From the NCBI GenBank assembly GCA_041581635.1, contig JBFICW010000026.1, positions 1 to 35,026 of the forward strand: a stretch of DNA of 35,026 nt, read 5' to 3'. Position numbers and translations under genes: made by a program. The notes under the pieces were generated by a model that worked only from the letters and a program-made list of their open reading frames with translations, had not been told where the DNA came from and ran no database searches. Position 1 is the stretch's first letter, and every line of letters begins with the position of its first letter. Below are positions 6,729-14,908 of the stretch, piece after piece. Origin of the DNA: Porticoccus sp041581635 (GTDB lineage Bacteria; Pseudomonadota; Gammaproteobacteria; Pseudomonadales; Porticoccaceae).

Positions 6729-8399
6729 TTAATTGGCCAGACTGAGGAGTTCTTTGGCGTGATTGAGCGTTGCGTCGGTAATTTTTGAACCGCCTAACAT
6801 GCGGGCGATCTCATCTGCTCGGCCGGGCTTCGATAGCGAGGTAATATGGCTGTGAGTTGCCCGTTGTTTACTTTGCTTGCTAACCAGCAAGTGATGGTGG
6901 GCGCTGGCTGCCACCTGAGGCTGGTGTGTTACGCAAATTACCTGACCTTTATTGCCGAGTTGCCGCAACAGCTTTCCGACAACTTCTGCGGTTGCCCCGC
7001 CAATGCCCACGTCAACCTCATCAAATACCAGTGTGGGAATCGATGAACTGCGGGCGGCAATGACCTGAATGGCCAGGCTTATTCTTGATAGTTCGCCTCC
7101 CGAAGCAATGCGGGCTAGTGGTTTAGCTGTTTCACCGGGGTTTGTCGAAATCAGAAATTCGATAATTTCCCGGCCATGCATGCCAAAACCTTGGTCGGGA
7201 ATGGGGGTTAGTCTGGGTAAGAATTTGGCGCCGGCCATAGAGAGTTCAGCAAATTGTTCTTCAATCGCCGCTGCAAATTTCTGTGCGGCAACGGTTCGAT
7301 TTTTGGTTAACTCATCGGCCAATGCACAATAGTTTATTGTTAGCAGCTCAAGTTGTTGTTTCAGTGCCATGGCATTATTTTCATCGCCATCAATGGCTTT
7401 GAGTGCTTGATTGAGGGCTGTGTGTTTTTGTTGAAGTTCGTTTGGTGGGACGCGGTGTTTTCTTGCCAGTTGATAGATGGCGCCTAGTCGCTCTTCGACC
7501 TCTTGAAGTCTTTCCGGGTCAAGTTCAAAGCTGTCGAGGTGGTGTTGAATTTCGCGGCTGGCCTCTTCTGTCTCTATTTGCGCGCTGCTCAGTAGTTTTG
7601 TTGCTTCTTCTAAAGCCGCTGGCTTATTGGGTATACCATTGAGAATGTGCAGTGCTTTGCCAAGGGTATCTTGTAAGTTAAAGGTTTCATCATTTGAGCA
7701 TAGCTGGACCAAGGTTTGACTGTCCTGAAGGATGGCGTCGGCATTAGCCAGCATCTGCTGTTCGCGCTCCAGCTTTTCAAACTCATCTTCAGCCAAGTTT
7801 AGCTGGTCCAGTTCCTCTATCTGGAAGCGCAGTAAGTCACGTTGGGCGGAAAGTTCGGCGGAAGAGTTTTCCAGTTGCTGAAGTTTTTGTTGTGTCGCGG
7901 TCCATTGTCGATAGAGGTGTTTTATTTCAATTGCCTTGTCGGAGCATCCAGCAAAATCATCGAGTAGTTGGCGGTGAACTTGTTTTCTTAGTAAGGATTG
8001 GTGCTCGTGCTGGCTATGGATGTCAATCAGCATTTCGCCCAGTTCACGGAGCTGTTGCATGGTAGCTGGTTGGCCATTGATATATCCACGAGAGCGTCCT
8101 TCGCGAGTCAACAATCTTCTGAGTAGACATTCATTGTCGGCGTCAAAGTCATTGCGCTTGAGCCAATCGACAACATGCCCGGCAGTATTGAGGTCAAATA
8201 GTGCCGAGACTTCTGCTCGGTCAGCGCCGCTTCGGATTCGATCGGTGTCTGCCCTATCTCCGAGGGCCATCGCTAAGGCGTCGACCACCAACGATTTTCC
8301 AGCCCCCGTTTCCCCGGTTAGCACGGTCATACCAGACTTCAAGTCCACCTCGAGGCTTTCGACCAGGGTGAAGTTTTTAACGGTGAGGGCAGTTAGCAA
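6729..8399 (-). CDS. recN: DNA repair protein RecN (SMC-like ATPase)
   Basis: 556 residues, the normal size. Walker A GETGAGKS is at residues 29-36, and a long coiled-coil centre (about 150-350) follows. The C-terminal ABC signature is SGGELSRISLA, and Walker B lies in PTLVFDEVDVGIGG. RecN acts in double-strand break repair with RecA by holding or aligning DNA ends. The start is TTG at 8399. The N-terminus MLTALTVKNFTLV aligns with the E. coli start, an AGGAA lies six bases upstream, and no in-frame ATG exists nearby. It is divergent from grpE. Only half of an SOS box is visible in the promoter (CTGTATAAC on the minus strand), so LexA control is not established here. Confidence 0.96.
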   Translation of the reverse strand: MLTALTVKNFTLVESLEVDLKSGMTVLTGETGAGKSLVVDALAMALGDRADTDRIRSGADRAEVSALFDLNTAGHVVDWLKRNDFDADNECLLRRLLTREGRSRGYINGQPATMQQLRELGEMLIDIHSQHEHQSLLRKQVHRQLLDDFAGCSDKAIEIKHLYRQWTATQQKLQQLENSSAELSAQRDLLRFQIEELDQLNLAEDEFEKLEREQQMLANADAILQDSQTLVQLCSNDETFNLQDTLGKALHILNGIPNKPAALEEATKLLSSAQIETEEASREIQHHLDSFELDPERLQEVEERLGAIYQLARKHRVPPNELQQKHTALNQALKAIDGDENNAMALKQQLELLTINYCALADELTKNRTVAAQKFAAAIEEQFAELSMAGAKFLPRLTPIPDQGFGMHGREIIEFLISTNPGETAKPLARIASGGELSRISLAIQVIAARSSSIPTLVFDEVDVGIGGATAEVVGKLLRQLGNKGQVICVTHQPQVAASAHHHLLVSKQSKQRATHSHITSLSKPGRADEIARMLGGSKITDATLNHAKELLSLAN

Positions 8400-8441
8400 T
8401 GGCGTTCCTATTGTGCTGAATATGATGAGCTTGAGGCTAAT

Positions 8442-8450
8442 GTTATACAG
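8442..8450 (-). promoter_or_regulatory. Candidate recN -10 region overlapping a LexA half-site
   Basis: On the minus strand CTGTATAAC contains the -10-like TATAAC, and its CTGT matches the left half of the LexA consensus CTGT-N8-ACAG. The right half reads AGCC instead of ACAG, and no good -35 is seen. It is offered only as the most likely promoter for recN. Confidence 0.3.
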
Positions 8451-8470
8451 ATTTTTAAAGTGCGTCTGCC

Positions 8471-8498
8471 CTTGAAACTAATTGTTAAGACCCAATAT
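8471..8498 (+). promoter_or_regulatory. Sigma-32 (RpoH) heat-shock promoter of grpE-dnaK-dnaJ
   Basis: CTTGAAA (8471-8477) is a perfect -35 for sigma-32. A 13-base spacer follows, then CCCAATAT (8491-8498), which matches the CCCCATnT -10 in nearly every position. Transcription should begin near 8505. This excludes any grpE start before that point and leaves a leader of about 50 bases before the GTG start. Confidence 0.85.
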
Positions 8499-8556
8499 AG
8501 CGGATGGAAAGCATGTCGATAGACGGTTTAAACAATATCTAGAATGGAGATGTTGC

Positions 8557-9141
8557 GTGTCAACTGAAGAGAAAAATAGCCAAGAGGCAGAAACTGAAGT
8601 GTTGCAATCTGAGGACAATGGGGCAGAGCAGCCAGCTACCGAGGATGTGATCCCGGAGGTTGAAGAGGATTTGGTTCAGCTTCAGTCCGAATTGGTGGCG
8701 GCAAAAGACCAGGCGCTGAGAACCCAGGCTGAAATGCAGAATTTACGCCGTCGAGTGGAGCGGGATGTCGAGAATGCCCATAAATATGCGCTAGAGAAGT
8801 TTGTGGGTGAGTTGCTACCTGTTGTGGACAACCTTGAACGGGCGATCCAGACCATGGATGGTAATAACGATGATATTAAAGCAATCAGTGAAGGCGTTGA
8901 GCTCACGCTAAAAAGCTTTCAGGATGTGTTGGTTCGTTTCAAAGTGGAGGCGATCGACCCCAAGGGGCAGGTTTTTGATCCGGAACTTCATCAGGCCATG
9001 AGTCTGCTGGAGGTGCCTGGAGAAACGCCCAATACCGTGATTGATGTGTTTCAGAAGGGTTACACCCTTAATGGAAGGCTCGTGCGTCCGGCGATGGTCG
9101 TCGTAGCTAAAGCTGCACCAAATAACACTGGTGAGGGTTGA
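8557..9141 (+). CDS. grpE: Nucleotide exchange factor GrpE
   Basis: 194 residues from GTG 8557 (E. coli GrpE 197). The frame is open back to 8482, but the sigma-32 promoter at 8471-8498 rules out upstream starts. GGAG eight bases before the GTG supports it, and the residues upstream do not look like GrpE. The order is an acidic N-terminus, a long helix (LVQLQSELVAAKDQ, then AEMQNLRRRVERDVENAHKY), FVGELLPVVDNLERA, and a C-terminal beta domain ending in VFQKGYTLNGRLVRPAMVVV, the family signature. It releases ADP from DnaK and acts as a thermosensor of the chaperone cycle. It is first in the heat-shock operon, 76 bases before dnaK. Confidence 0.95.
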   Translation: MSTEEKNSQEAETEVLQSEDNGAEQPATEDVIPEVEEDLVQLQSELVAAKDQALRTQAEMQNLRRRVERDVENAHKYALEKFVGELLPVVDNLERAIQTMDGNNDDIKAISEGVELTLKSFQDVLVRFKVEAIDPKGQVFDPELHQAMSLLEVPGETPNTVIDVFQKGYTLNGRLVRPAMVVVAKAAPNNTGEG

Positions 9142-9217
9142 AATCCGTCAACACGGGCCAATATAACCAACCAGAAGCTAATTTTTTGAATTTGATGTAA
9201 ATCCCGGAGAGAAAACA

Positions 9218-11143
9218 ATGGGTAAGATTATTGGAATTGATTTAGGCACCACAAACTCCTGTGTAGCCATACTTGAGGGCGACAAGCCTAAAGTGATTGA
9301 GAATGCAGAAGGTGGGCGTACTACGCCATCCATTGTGGCTTTTACCGAAGATGGCGAAATCCTGGTGGGGCAATCTGCCAAGCGTCAGGCTGTGACTAAT
9401 CCAGCTAATACGCTGTTTGCTGTGAAGCGTTTAATTGGTCGTCGTTTTGAAGATGATGTTGTGCAGAAAGACATCAAGATGGTGCCTTACAACATTGTGA
9501 AGGCTGACAATGGCGATGCTTGGGTGGAAGTGAAGGGCGAAAAGAAAGCCGCGCCACAAATTTCTGCTGAAGTGCTGAAGAAAATGAAGAAGACCGCTGA
9601 AGACTATCTTGGCGAAGCTGTGACTGAGGCTGTTATTACTGTTCCGGCCTACTTCAATGATTCTCAGCGTCAGGCAACGAAAGATGCCGGTAAAATTGCT
9701 GGTCTTGAAGTGAAGCGTATTATTAACGAACCTACTGCAGCGGCATTGGCCTACGGCATGGATAAAACCCCTGGTGATAGCGTGATCGCGGTATATGATC
9801 TGGGTGGTGGTACTTTCGATATTTCCATTATTGAGATCGCCGACGTGGATGGCGAACACCAGTTTGAAGTACTTTCTACCAACGGTGACACGTTCCTTGG
9901 TGGTGAGGATTTTGACCTGCGTTTGATTGAATACTTGGCCGAAGAGTTCAAGAAAGAAAATGGCATTGATTTGCACAGTGATCCCCTGGCGCTGCAGCGC
10001 CTGAAAGAGGCCGCTGAAAAGGCCAAGATTGAACTGTCTTCTAGTCAGCAAACAGAAGTAAACCTGCCTTATATCACGGCTGATGCCACGGGTCCCAAAC
10101 ACTTGGTTGTGAAATTAACTCGCGCCAAACTGGAGTCATTGGTAGAAGAGCTGGTAGAACGCTCAATGGCACCATTGAAAATGGCGCTGAAAGATGCCGG
10201 TAAATCGGCCTCTGACATTGGGGATGTGATTTTGGTCGGTGGGCAGACTCGTATGCCAATGGTGCAGAAAAAAGTCACTGAGTTTTTCGGTAAAGAGCCT
10301 CGCAAGGATGTAAATCCCGATGAGGCTGTTGCTATCGGTGCCGCGATTCAAGGTGCGGTATTGTCTGGTGATGTGAAAGATGTACTGTTGTTGGATGTAA
10401 CGCCACTCACGCTTGGCATTGAAACCATGGGTGGTGTTGCAACACCATTGATTGAGAAAAATACTACGATTCCATCCAAAAAATCGCAGATCTTTTCTAC
10501 TGCGGAAGACAACCAAACGGCGGTGACCATCCATGTTGTGCAGGGTGAGCGAAAGCAAGCTGCAGCCAACAAATCTTTGGGCCGTTTTGATCTGGCTGAT
10601 ATTCCGCCAGCATCACGTGGCATGCCTCAAATCGAAGTGACGTTTGATATCGATGCTAACGGTATCCTGCATGTAAATGCCCAAGACAAAGCCACTGGTA
10701 AAGAACAGTCCATTGTGATTAAAGCTTCTTCAGGTTTGTCTGATGAAGAAATTGAAAGCATGGTTAGCGATGCTGAAGCCAATGCTGCAGAAGATCAGAA
10801 GTTTGAAGATTTAGTCCAAACTCGGAACACTGCTGATGGCCTTGCTCATGCGGCCAAGAAAACCTTGGAGGAAGCTGGTGATAAGGCTTCCGATGAAGAG
10901 AAAGAGGCAATTGAGGCTGCAGTGAAGGAAGTGGAAGAAGCTGTTAAGGGCGATGATAAAGAAGCCATTGATGCAGCTGCGAACAAGCTTTCAGAAGCAT
11001 CATCGGCGTTGGCTCAAAAGCTCTATGCAGAGCAAGCTGCGGCAACTCAGGCTGAATCTCCTGAAGGATCGGCAGACGATGCCGGCGCCTCGGATGATGC
11101 TGTTGATGCGGAGTTTGAAGAAGTAAAAGAAGACGATAAATAA
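9218..11143 (+). CDS. dnaK: Hsp70 chaperone DnaK
   Basis: 641 residues. The N-terminal ATPase begins GKIIGIDLGTTNSCVA (phosphate loop), with VYDLGGGTFDISI near residue 193 and VGGQTRMPMVQ near 340, all classic Hsp70 signatures. The interdomain linker DVLLLDVTPLTLGIE precedes the substrate-binding domain. A helical lid runs from about 510, with an Ala/Glu-rich region. The tail ends DAEFEEVKEDDK, the conserved proteobacterial DnaK C-terminus that helps J-protein-dependent refolding. It binds exposed hydrophobic peptides in an ATP cycle with DnaJ and GrpE. The ATG has GGAGAG nine bases upstream. A 153-base gap to dnaJ holds a strong RNA structure. Confidence 0.99.
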   Translation: MGKIIGIDLGTTNSCVAILEGDKPKVIENAEGGRTTPSIVAFTEDGEILVGQSAKRQAVTNPANTLFAVKRLIGRRFEDDVVQKDIKMVPYNIVKADNGDAWVEVKGEKKAAPQISAEVLKKMKKTAEDYLGEAVTEAVITVPAYFNDSQRQATKDAGKIAGLEVKRIINEPTAAALAYGMDKTPGDSVIAVYDLGGGTFDISIIEIADVDGEHQFEVLSTNGDTFLGGEDFDLRLIEYLAEEFKKENGIDLHSDPLALQRLKEAAEKAKIELSSSQQTEVNLPYITADATGPKHLVVKLTRAKLESLVEELVERSMAPLKMALKDAGKSASDIGDVILVGGQTRMPMVQKKVTEFFGKEPRKDVNPDEAVAIGAAIQGAVLSGDVKDVLLLDVTPLTLGIETMGGVATPLIEKNTTIPSKKSQIFSTAEDNQTAVTIHVVQGERKQAAANKSLGRFDLADIPPASRGMPQIEVTFDIDANGILHVNAQDKATGKEQSIVIKASSGLSDEEIESMVSDAEANAAEDQKFEDLVQTRNTADGLAHAAKKTLEEAGDKASDEEKEAIEAAVKEVEEAVKGDDKEAIDAAANKLSEASSALAQKLYAEQAAATQAESPEGSADDAGASDDAVDAEFEEVKEDDK

Positions 11144-11160
11144 GCCTTAGGCTTGTTGGA

Positions 11161-11234
11161 GGTTGCCGATCGCTATGCGTCGGTCGCAAGCGCGGGCTAT
11201 GCTCGCGCTTTGCTGTGTTTAAGCGATAGCAACC
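11161..11234 (+). other. Compound inverted repeat / RNA structure in the dnaK-dnaJ spacer
   Basis: Two arms pair around an inner hairpin. The outer stem joins GGTTGC (11161-11166) and ATCGCT (11169-11174) with AGCGAT (11222-11227) and GCAACC (11229-11234), which makes 12 pairs with a small internal loop. Inside lies AAGCGCG (11188-11194) with CGCGCTT (11204-11210), extendable by two pairs with one bulged T. The tail after the inner hairpin is TGCTGTGTTT, a poor terminator tract. The element starts 17 bases after the dnaK stop. It could act as a partial terminator, an RNase processing or stability element that sets the DnaK:DnaJ ratio, or a dispersed repeat. Confidence 0.65.
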
Positions 11235-11296
11235 TGCCAGCGTACGATATTTAATTCTGCCCATGGCAGACCATGTGACAAAAGAGCTGACTGCGA

Positions 11297-12430
11297 ATGT
11301 CCAAACGCGATTACTACGAAATTCTTGGTGTGTCTAAAGGCGCTTCTGAAGCGGAAGTGAAGAAAGCCTACCGCCGGATTGCGATGAAGAATCACCCTGA
11401 CCGCAATCCTGATAATAAAGGTGCGGAAGATATCTTTAAGGAGGCCACCGAGGCCTACGAAGTGCTCTCCAATAAAGAGAAAAAAGCTGCCTATGATCAG
11501 TATGGTCATGCGGGTGTTGATCCCAATGGTGGCTTTGGTGGCGGTGGCCCAGGTGGCCATGGTGATTTCAGTGATATTTTTGGCGACGTCTTTGGCGATA
11601 TATTTGGTGGCGGCGGTCGTGGTCGTGGTCGCCCTGGGCCAATGCGAGGATCGGATCTGCGATATGATCTGGACTTGGATCTGGAAGAAGCTGTCAGAGG
11701 CAAAACGATAAAGATCAAGGTGCCGACACTTTGTGCCTGCGAAACCTGTGGTGGTTCGGGGGCTAAAAAAGGCTCTGGGCCAACGACGTGTGGCACCTGT
11801 GGTGGACACGGCCAGGTTCGTATGTCTCAGGGCTTTATTTCTGTCCAGCAAACTTGTCCAAAGTGTCATGGTCGAGGGCAGGTTGTCAGTGATCCTTGTG
11901 GTAGTTGCTATGGTCAGGGGCGAGTCAAAGAAACAAAGACTCTCTCCGTTAAAGTGCCTCCTGGTGTCGATACCGGCGATCGCATTCGTTTGGGCGGTGA
12001 AGGTGAAGCGGGACCAGAGGGCGGCCCGGCGGGTGATCTCTACGTCCAGGTGCGAGTTAGAGAGCACGCACTATTCCAGCGGGATGGCCGTAATCTCTAT
12101 TGTGAGGTGCCAATCAGTATCGTTGATGCGGCGCTTGGTGGTGAGCTGGAAGTGCCAACGCTCGATGGTCGAGTCAAACTAAAAATTCCCCCCGAAACTC
12201 AGACGGGCAGATTGTTCCGTCTGCGGGGTAAAGGCGTCAGTAGTGTGCGTGGTGGTGGCCCTGGAGATTTAATGTGCCGGGTTGTATTGGAGACCCCTGT
12301 CAATCTGAATAGCGATCAAAAAGATTTGCTTCGCCAGTTGCAATCGGGCCTTGAGGGCGGAAAGCATTCACCAAAGAGCACTTCTTGGTTTGAGGGTGTG
12401 AAAAAGTTTTTTGATGGGTTTACGATGTAG
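11297..12430 (+). CDS. dnaJ: Hsp40 co-chaperone DnaJ
   Basis: 377 residues (E. coli 376). The J domain is at 1-70, with the HPD motif at 33-35 that stimulates DnaK ATPase. A Gly/Phe-rich linker occupies about 75-120, and the zinc-binding region has four CxxCxGxG repeats (CETCGGSG, CGTCGGHG, CPKCHGRG, CGSCYGQG). The C-terminal substrate-binding domains end near GPGDLMCRVVLETPV. It delivers unfolded clients to DnaK. Only a weak AAGAG precedes the ATG, so translation may depend on the structure in the spacer before it. The gene ends 41 bases before dapB. Confidence 0.98.
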   Translation: MSKRDYYEILGVSKGASEAEVKKAYRRIAMKNHPDRNPDNKGAEDIFKEATEAYEVLSNKEKKAAYDQYGHAGVDPNGGFGGGGPGGHGDFSDIFGDVFGDIFGGGGRGRGRPGPMRGSDLRYDLDLDLEEAVRGKTIKIKVPTLCACETCGGSGAKKGSGPTTCGTCGGHGQVRMSQGFISVQQTCPKCHGRGQVVSDPCGSCYGQGRVKETKTLSVKVPPGVDTGDRIRLGGEGEAGPEGGPAGDLYVQVRVREHALFQRDGRNLYCEVPISIVDAALGGELEVPTLDGRVKLKIPPETQTGRLFRLRGKGVSSVRGGGPGDLMCRVVLETPVNLNSDQKDLLRQLQSGLEGGKHSPKSTSWFEGVKKFFDGFTM

Positions 12431-12471
12431 TCCGTTCTGAGGTCTGGCTTGAGAAAATAAAGAGAATAACT

Positions 12472-13275
12472 ATGACGCGAATTGCTGTTACCGGTGCTGC
12501 TGGCCGTATGGGGAAGACCCTGATCGAGGCTGTAACCATTAACCCTGAAACCACGTTGACGGTAGCGATTGAGCGTCCTGAAAGTACGTTAATTGGTGTG
12601 GATGCTGGTGAACTTGCGGGTATCGGCCGCTTGGGCGTCTCGGTCGTTGGCGATATTAATCAGGTTGTTGATGATTTCGATGTGTTAATTGACTTCACCG
12701 CGCCACTGGCGACTCTTGCCAATGCCGAGGTTTGTTCTGCCAATGGAAAGCCGATGGTGATTGGTACCACGGGGTTTTCCGATGAGCAGAAGGTTGAACT
12801 TCTGTCTGTTGTGGATAAGACGGCACTTTGTATGGCGTCTAACTTTAGTACCGGCGTTAATCTCTGTTTTAAGTTGTTGGAGATGGCTGCCAGAGTGTTG
12901 GGTGACGATGTGGATATTGAGATCTATGAGGCGCATCACCGCCATAAGGTCGATGCCCCCTCAGGCACTGCGTTGAGTATGGGAGAAGTGGTGGCTGGTG
13001 CCTTAGGTCGAAATTTGAAGGATGTCGCTGTTTATGGCCGGGAAGGACAAACCGGGGTCAGAGATCGTCAAACCATAGGGTTTGCCACAGTGCGGGCAGG
13101 CGATATTGTGGGTGATCACACGGTTACTTTTGCTGCAGAAGGTGAGCGAGTAGAAATTACTCACAAAGCCTCTAGTCGAATGTCTTTTGCTCGTGGTGCA
13201 GTGCGGGCGGCCCATTGGTTGTCTGATAAAAAGCATGGGCTGTATGACATGCAGGACGTGCTTGGTCTGAAATAA
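12472..13275 (+). CDS. dapB: 4-hydroxy-tetrahydrodipicolinate reductase DapB
   Basis: 267 residues. The N-terminal Rossmann motif is VTGAAGRMGKTL (residues 6-17). The catalytic and substrate-binding segment is EAHHRHKVDAPSGTAL, with the conserved His-His and Lys. GDHTVTF and RASS-like KASSRMSFARGA complete the family pattern. It reduces HTPA to tetrahydrodipicolinate in the lysine and diaminopimelate (peptidoglycan) pathway. It sits 41 bases after dnaJ and could receive heat-shock read-through. A clear terminator 18 bases past its stop closes the unit. Confidence 0.98.
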   Translation: MTRIAVTGAAGRMGKTLIEAVTINPETTLTVAIERPESTLIGVDAGELAGIGRLGVSVVGDINQVVDDFDVLIDFTAPLATLANAEVCSANGKPMVIGTTGFSDEQKVELLSVVDKTALCMASNFSTGVNLCFKLLEMAARVLGDDVDIEIYEAHHRHKVDAPSGTALSMGEVVAGALGRNLKDVAVYGREGQTGVRDRQTIGFATVRAGDIVGDHTVTFAAEGERVEITHKASSRMSFARGAVRAAHWLSDKKHGLYDMQDVLGLK

Positions 13276-13292
13276 TTAATAGCTGCTCTTAG

Positions 13293-13323
13293 AAAAAGGC
13301 TGTCAGATAGGGCGGCCTTTTTT
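13293..13323 (+). terminator. Rho-independent terminator after dapB
   Basis: AAAAAGGC (13293-13300) pairs with GCCTTTTT (13315-13322), and six T residues run 13318-13323. It lies 18 bases after the dapB stop. Confidence 0.85.
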
Positions 13324-13432
13324 GTGGGCTCGAAGAAAGAGTGGTTGGGCTGGCCGCTAGTAAATCTGTTCGCGACTATAATTGGCGCTTGAGGCGTAGA
13401 TTGTCTAGACAGATAGCAGTCCTTGGCCTAGA

Positions 13433-13471
13433 ATGTTTCGCCAGTTTGTGCTGGTGCGGAATGCCCTGTAA
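13433..13471 (+). CDS. Possible 12-residue leader peptide upstream of carA
   Basis: The frame ATG to TAA encodes MFRQFVLVRNAL. It ends 32 bases before the 5' arm of the leader terminator. Two Arg codons (CGC, CGG) are present, and arginine is a downstream product of carbamoyl phosphate. No Shine-Dalgarno is visible, and a frame this short can occur by chance. Confidence 0.2.
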   Translation: MFRQFVLVRNAL

Positions 13472-13503
13472 ACACAGATGGTATTGACACAGCAGAGAAT
13501 TTG

Positions 13504-13541
13504 AAAGCGAGGTGAGACGTACGGTTTCATCTCGCTTTTTT
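13504..13541 (+). terminator. Strong rho-independent terminator 93 bases upstream of carA
   Basis: AAAGCGAGGTGA (13504-13515) pairs with TCATCTCGCTTT (13527-13538) over 12 positions with one G-U pair. The loop is 11 bases, and six T residues run 13536-13541. dapB already has its own terminator 180 bases earlier, so this one should act on a transcript that begins between the two. Confidence 0.85.
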
Positions 13542-13634
13542 ACAGTTTGTTCTTGGTTAAATCCGCTTTTGGGCCGTTAAGTAGGCCTAAGTTGAAGAGC
13601 GATTTATATCCGCAATTGAGTTGAGGAGGTTGCA

Positions 13635-14774
13635 TTGAATACCAATACCCATCGGCCCGCTATTCTCGTTCTTGGGGATGGCACGGTTTTTAGGGGCGTA
13701 GCCATTGGAGCTGAGGGCATTTCCAGTGGTGAAGTGGTATTCAATACGGCATTAACAGGTTATCAGGAAATACTGACTGACCCCTCCTATGCTCGTCAGA
13801 TCGTCACGCTTACTTACCCCCATATCGGCAACACTGGTATTAATGCTGAAGATGAAGAGTCGGATCGTATTTGGGCTGCCGGCCTGGTCATTCGTGACTT
13901 GCCGTTATTAGCCAGTAACTTTCGCTCTCAGCAGACGCTCGATAACTACCTTAAAGCCAACAATATTCTGGGTATCGCGGATATTGATACCCGAAAATTG
14001 ACTCGAATTCTTCGCGAGAAGGGCACACAAAATGGCTGCCTGATGGCTGGTGATGTGGACGAGCAGAAAGCCTTGGCTGTTGCGCGTAGATTTACTGGCT
14101 TGAAGGGTATGGATCTGGCTAAAGAGGTGACAATTCAAGAGGCCTATCAGTGGAACGAAGGCAGCTGGGCGCTGGGTAAAGGCTATGTTCAGCCAGTGGA
14201 AAAGCCGTACAAAGTAGTTGCCTACGATTTTGGTACCAAGCGTAATATTTTGCGGATGTTGGTGGATCGTGGCGCCGACCTTGTTGTCGTCCCCGCCAAA
14301 ACACCTGCCGCCGATGTGCTGGCTATGAATCCCGACGGTGTTTTTCTATCCAATGGGCCAGGTGATCCCGAACCATGCGATTATGCCATCGAAGCGATTC
14401 AGCAAATTCTTGAGACGGAGACCCCTGTTTTTGGCATTTGCCTGGGGCACCAGTTGCTAGCCCTTGCCAGTGGTGCCAAAACTATAAAAATGAAATTTGG
14501 CCACCATGGGGCGAACCACCCGGTAAAAAATCTTGATGATGGTTCTGTGCTCATTACCAGTCAGAACCATGGCTTCGCTGTCGATGAGCAAACGTTACCC
14601 GATACCCTGCGTGCCACGCATTGTTCTCTGTTCGATGGATCGCTGCAGGGGATTCATCGTACTGATAAGCCGGCCTTCAGTTTTCAGGGGCACCCGGAAG
14701 CTAGCCCCGGGCCACATGACGCGGCCCCTCTGTTCGATCACTTTTTTGAGTTGATACGCTCCTCGCGGAATTAG
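13635..14774 (+). CDS. carA: Carbamoyl phosphate synthetase small (glutaminase) subunit CarA
   Basis: 379 residues. The N-terminal CarA-specific domain carries GEVVFNTALTGYQEILTDPS and QIVTLTYPHIGNTG. The C-terminal class I glutamine amidotransferase has the nucleophile in GICLGHQLLALASG and the catalytic His/Glu in GHPEASPGPHD. It supplies ammonia from glutamine to CarB for carbamoyl phosphate, the precursor of arginine and pyrimidines. The start is TTG at 13635 with a very strong GAGGAGGT five bases upstream. No in-frame ATG fits before the conserved ILVLGDGTVF, so the TTG is well supported. Confidence 0.98.
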   Translation: MNTNTHRPAILVLGDGTVFRGVAIGAEGISSGEVVFNTALTGYQEILTDPSYARQIVTLTYPHIGNTGINAEDEESDRIWAAGLVIRDLPLLASNFRSQQTLDNYLKANNILGIADIDTRKLTRILREKGTQNGCLMAGDVDEQKALAVARRFTGLKGMDLAKEVTIQEAYQWNEGSWALGKGYVQPVEKPYKVVAYDFGTKRNILRMLVDRGADLVVVPAKTPAADVLAMNPDGVFLSNGPGDPEPCDYAIEAIQQILETETPVFGICLGHQLLALASGAKTIKMKFGHHGANHPVKNLDDGSVLITSQNHGFAVDEQTLPDTLRATHCSLFDGSLQGIHRTDKPAFSFQGHPEASPGPHDAAPLFDHFFELIRSSRN

Positions 14775-14782
14775 AGTGTATT

Positions 14783-14800
14783 GAGTCCGTGGTGGGACTC
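14783..14800 (+). other. Small hairpin in the carA-carB spacer
   Basis: GAGTCC (14783-14788) pairs with GGACTC (14795-14800). There is no T tract, so it is not a terminator. The 134-base spacer has no convincing gene; P. aeruginosa is recalled to have an extra open frame at this place, which is absent here. Confidence 0.35.
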
Positions 14801-14908
14801 TGCGTTTGTAGTATGAAAGACAGACATATTGGAAAGAATGGTTTGCACTCAAGTTGTGGAACCGAACCTAGAAAGATAACTGCGACAAGCCTGAACTAAC
14901 GATAACTT

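Larger units (their letters stand above)
13324..13634 (+). promoter_or_regulatory. carAB upstream region / leader
   Basis: These 311 bases between the dapB terminator and carA hold four things: a TATAAT box at 13377-13382 without a clear -35, a GTCTAGAC palindrome near 13404, a 12-codon frame at 13433-13471, and a strong terminator at 13504-13541. About 90 bases then lead to carA, with weak promoter-like hexamers only. The layout (promoter, short frame, terminator, gene) is that of an attenuator, but an independent small RNA of about 150 bases fits equally well. Confidence 0.5.

Noticed and set aside
8435..8450. LexA (SOS) box in front of recN
   Set aside because: Only the left half (CTGT) matches; the right half reads AGCC instead of ACAG.
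9431..10102. Long minus-strand open frame inside dnaK
   Set aside because: A shadow of the strongly biased dnaK codons; no initiation signals and no family resemblance. The same holds for the long antisense frames in dnaJ, carB, ftsH and infB.
14812..14898. 28-codon frame in the carA-carB spacer
   Set aside because: No ribosome binding site and no recognisable feature; chance frame length.
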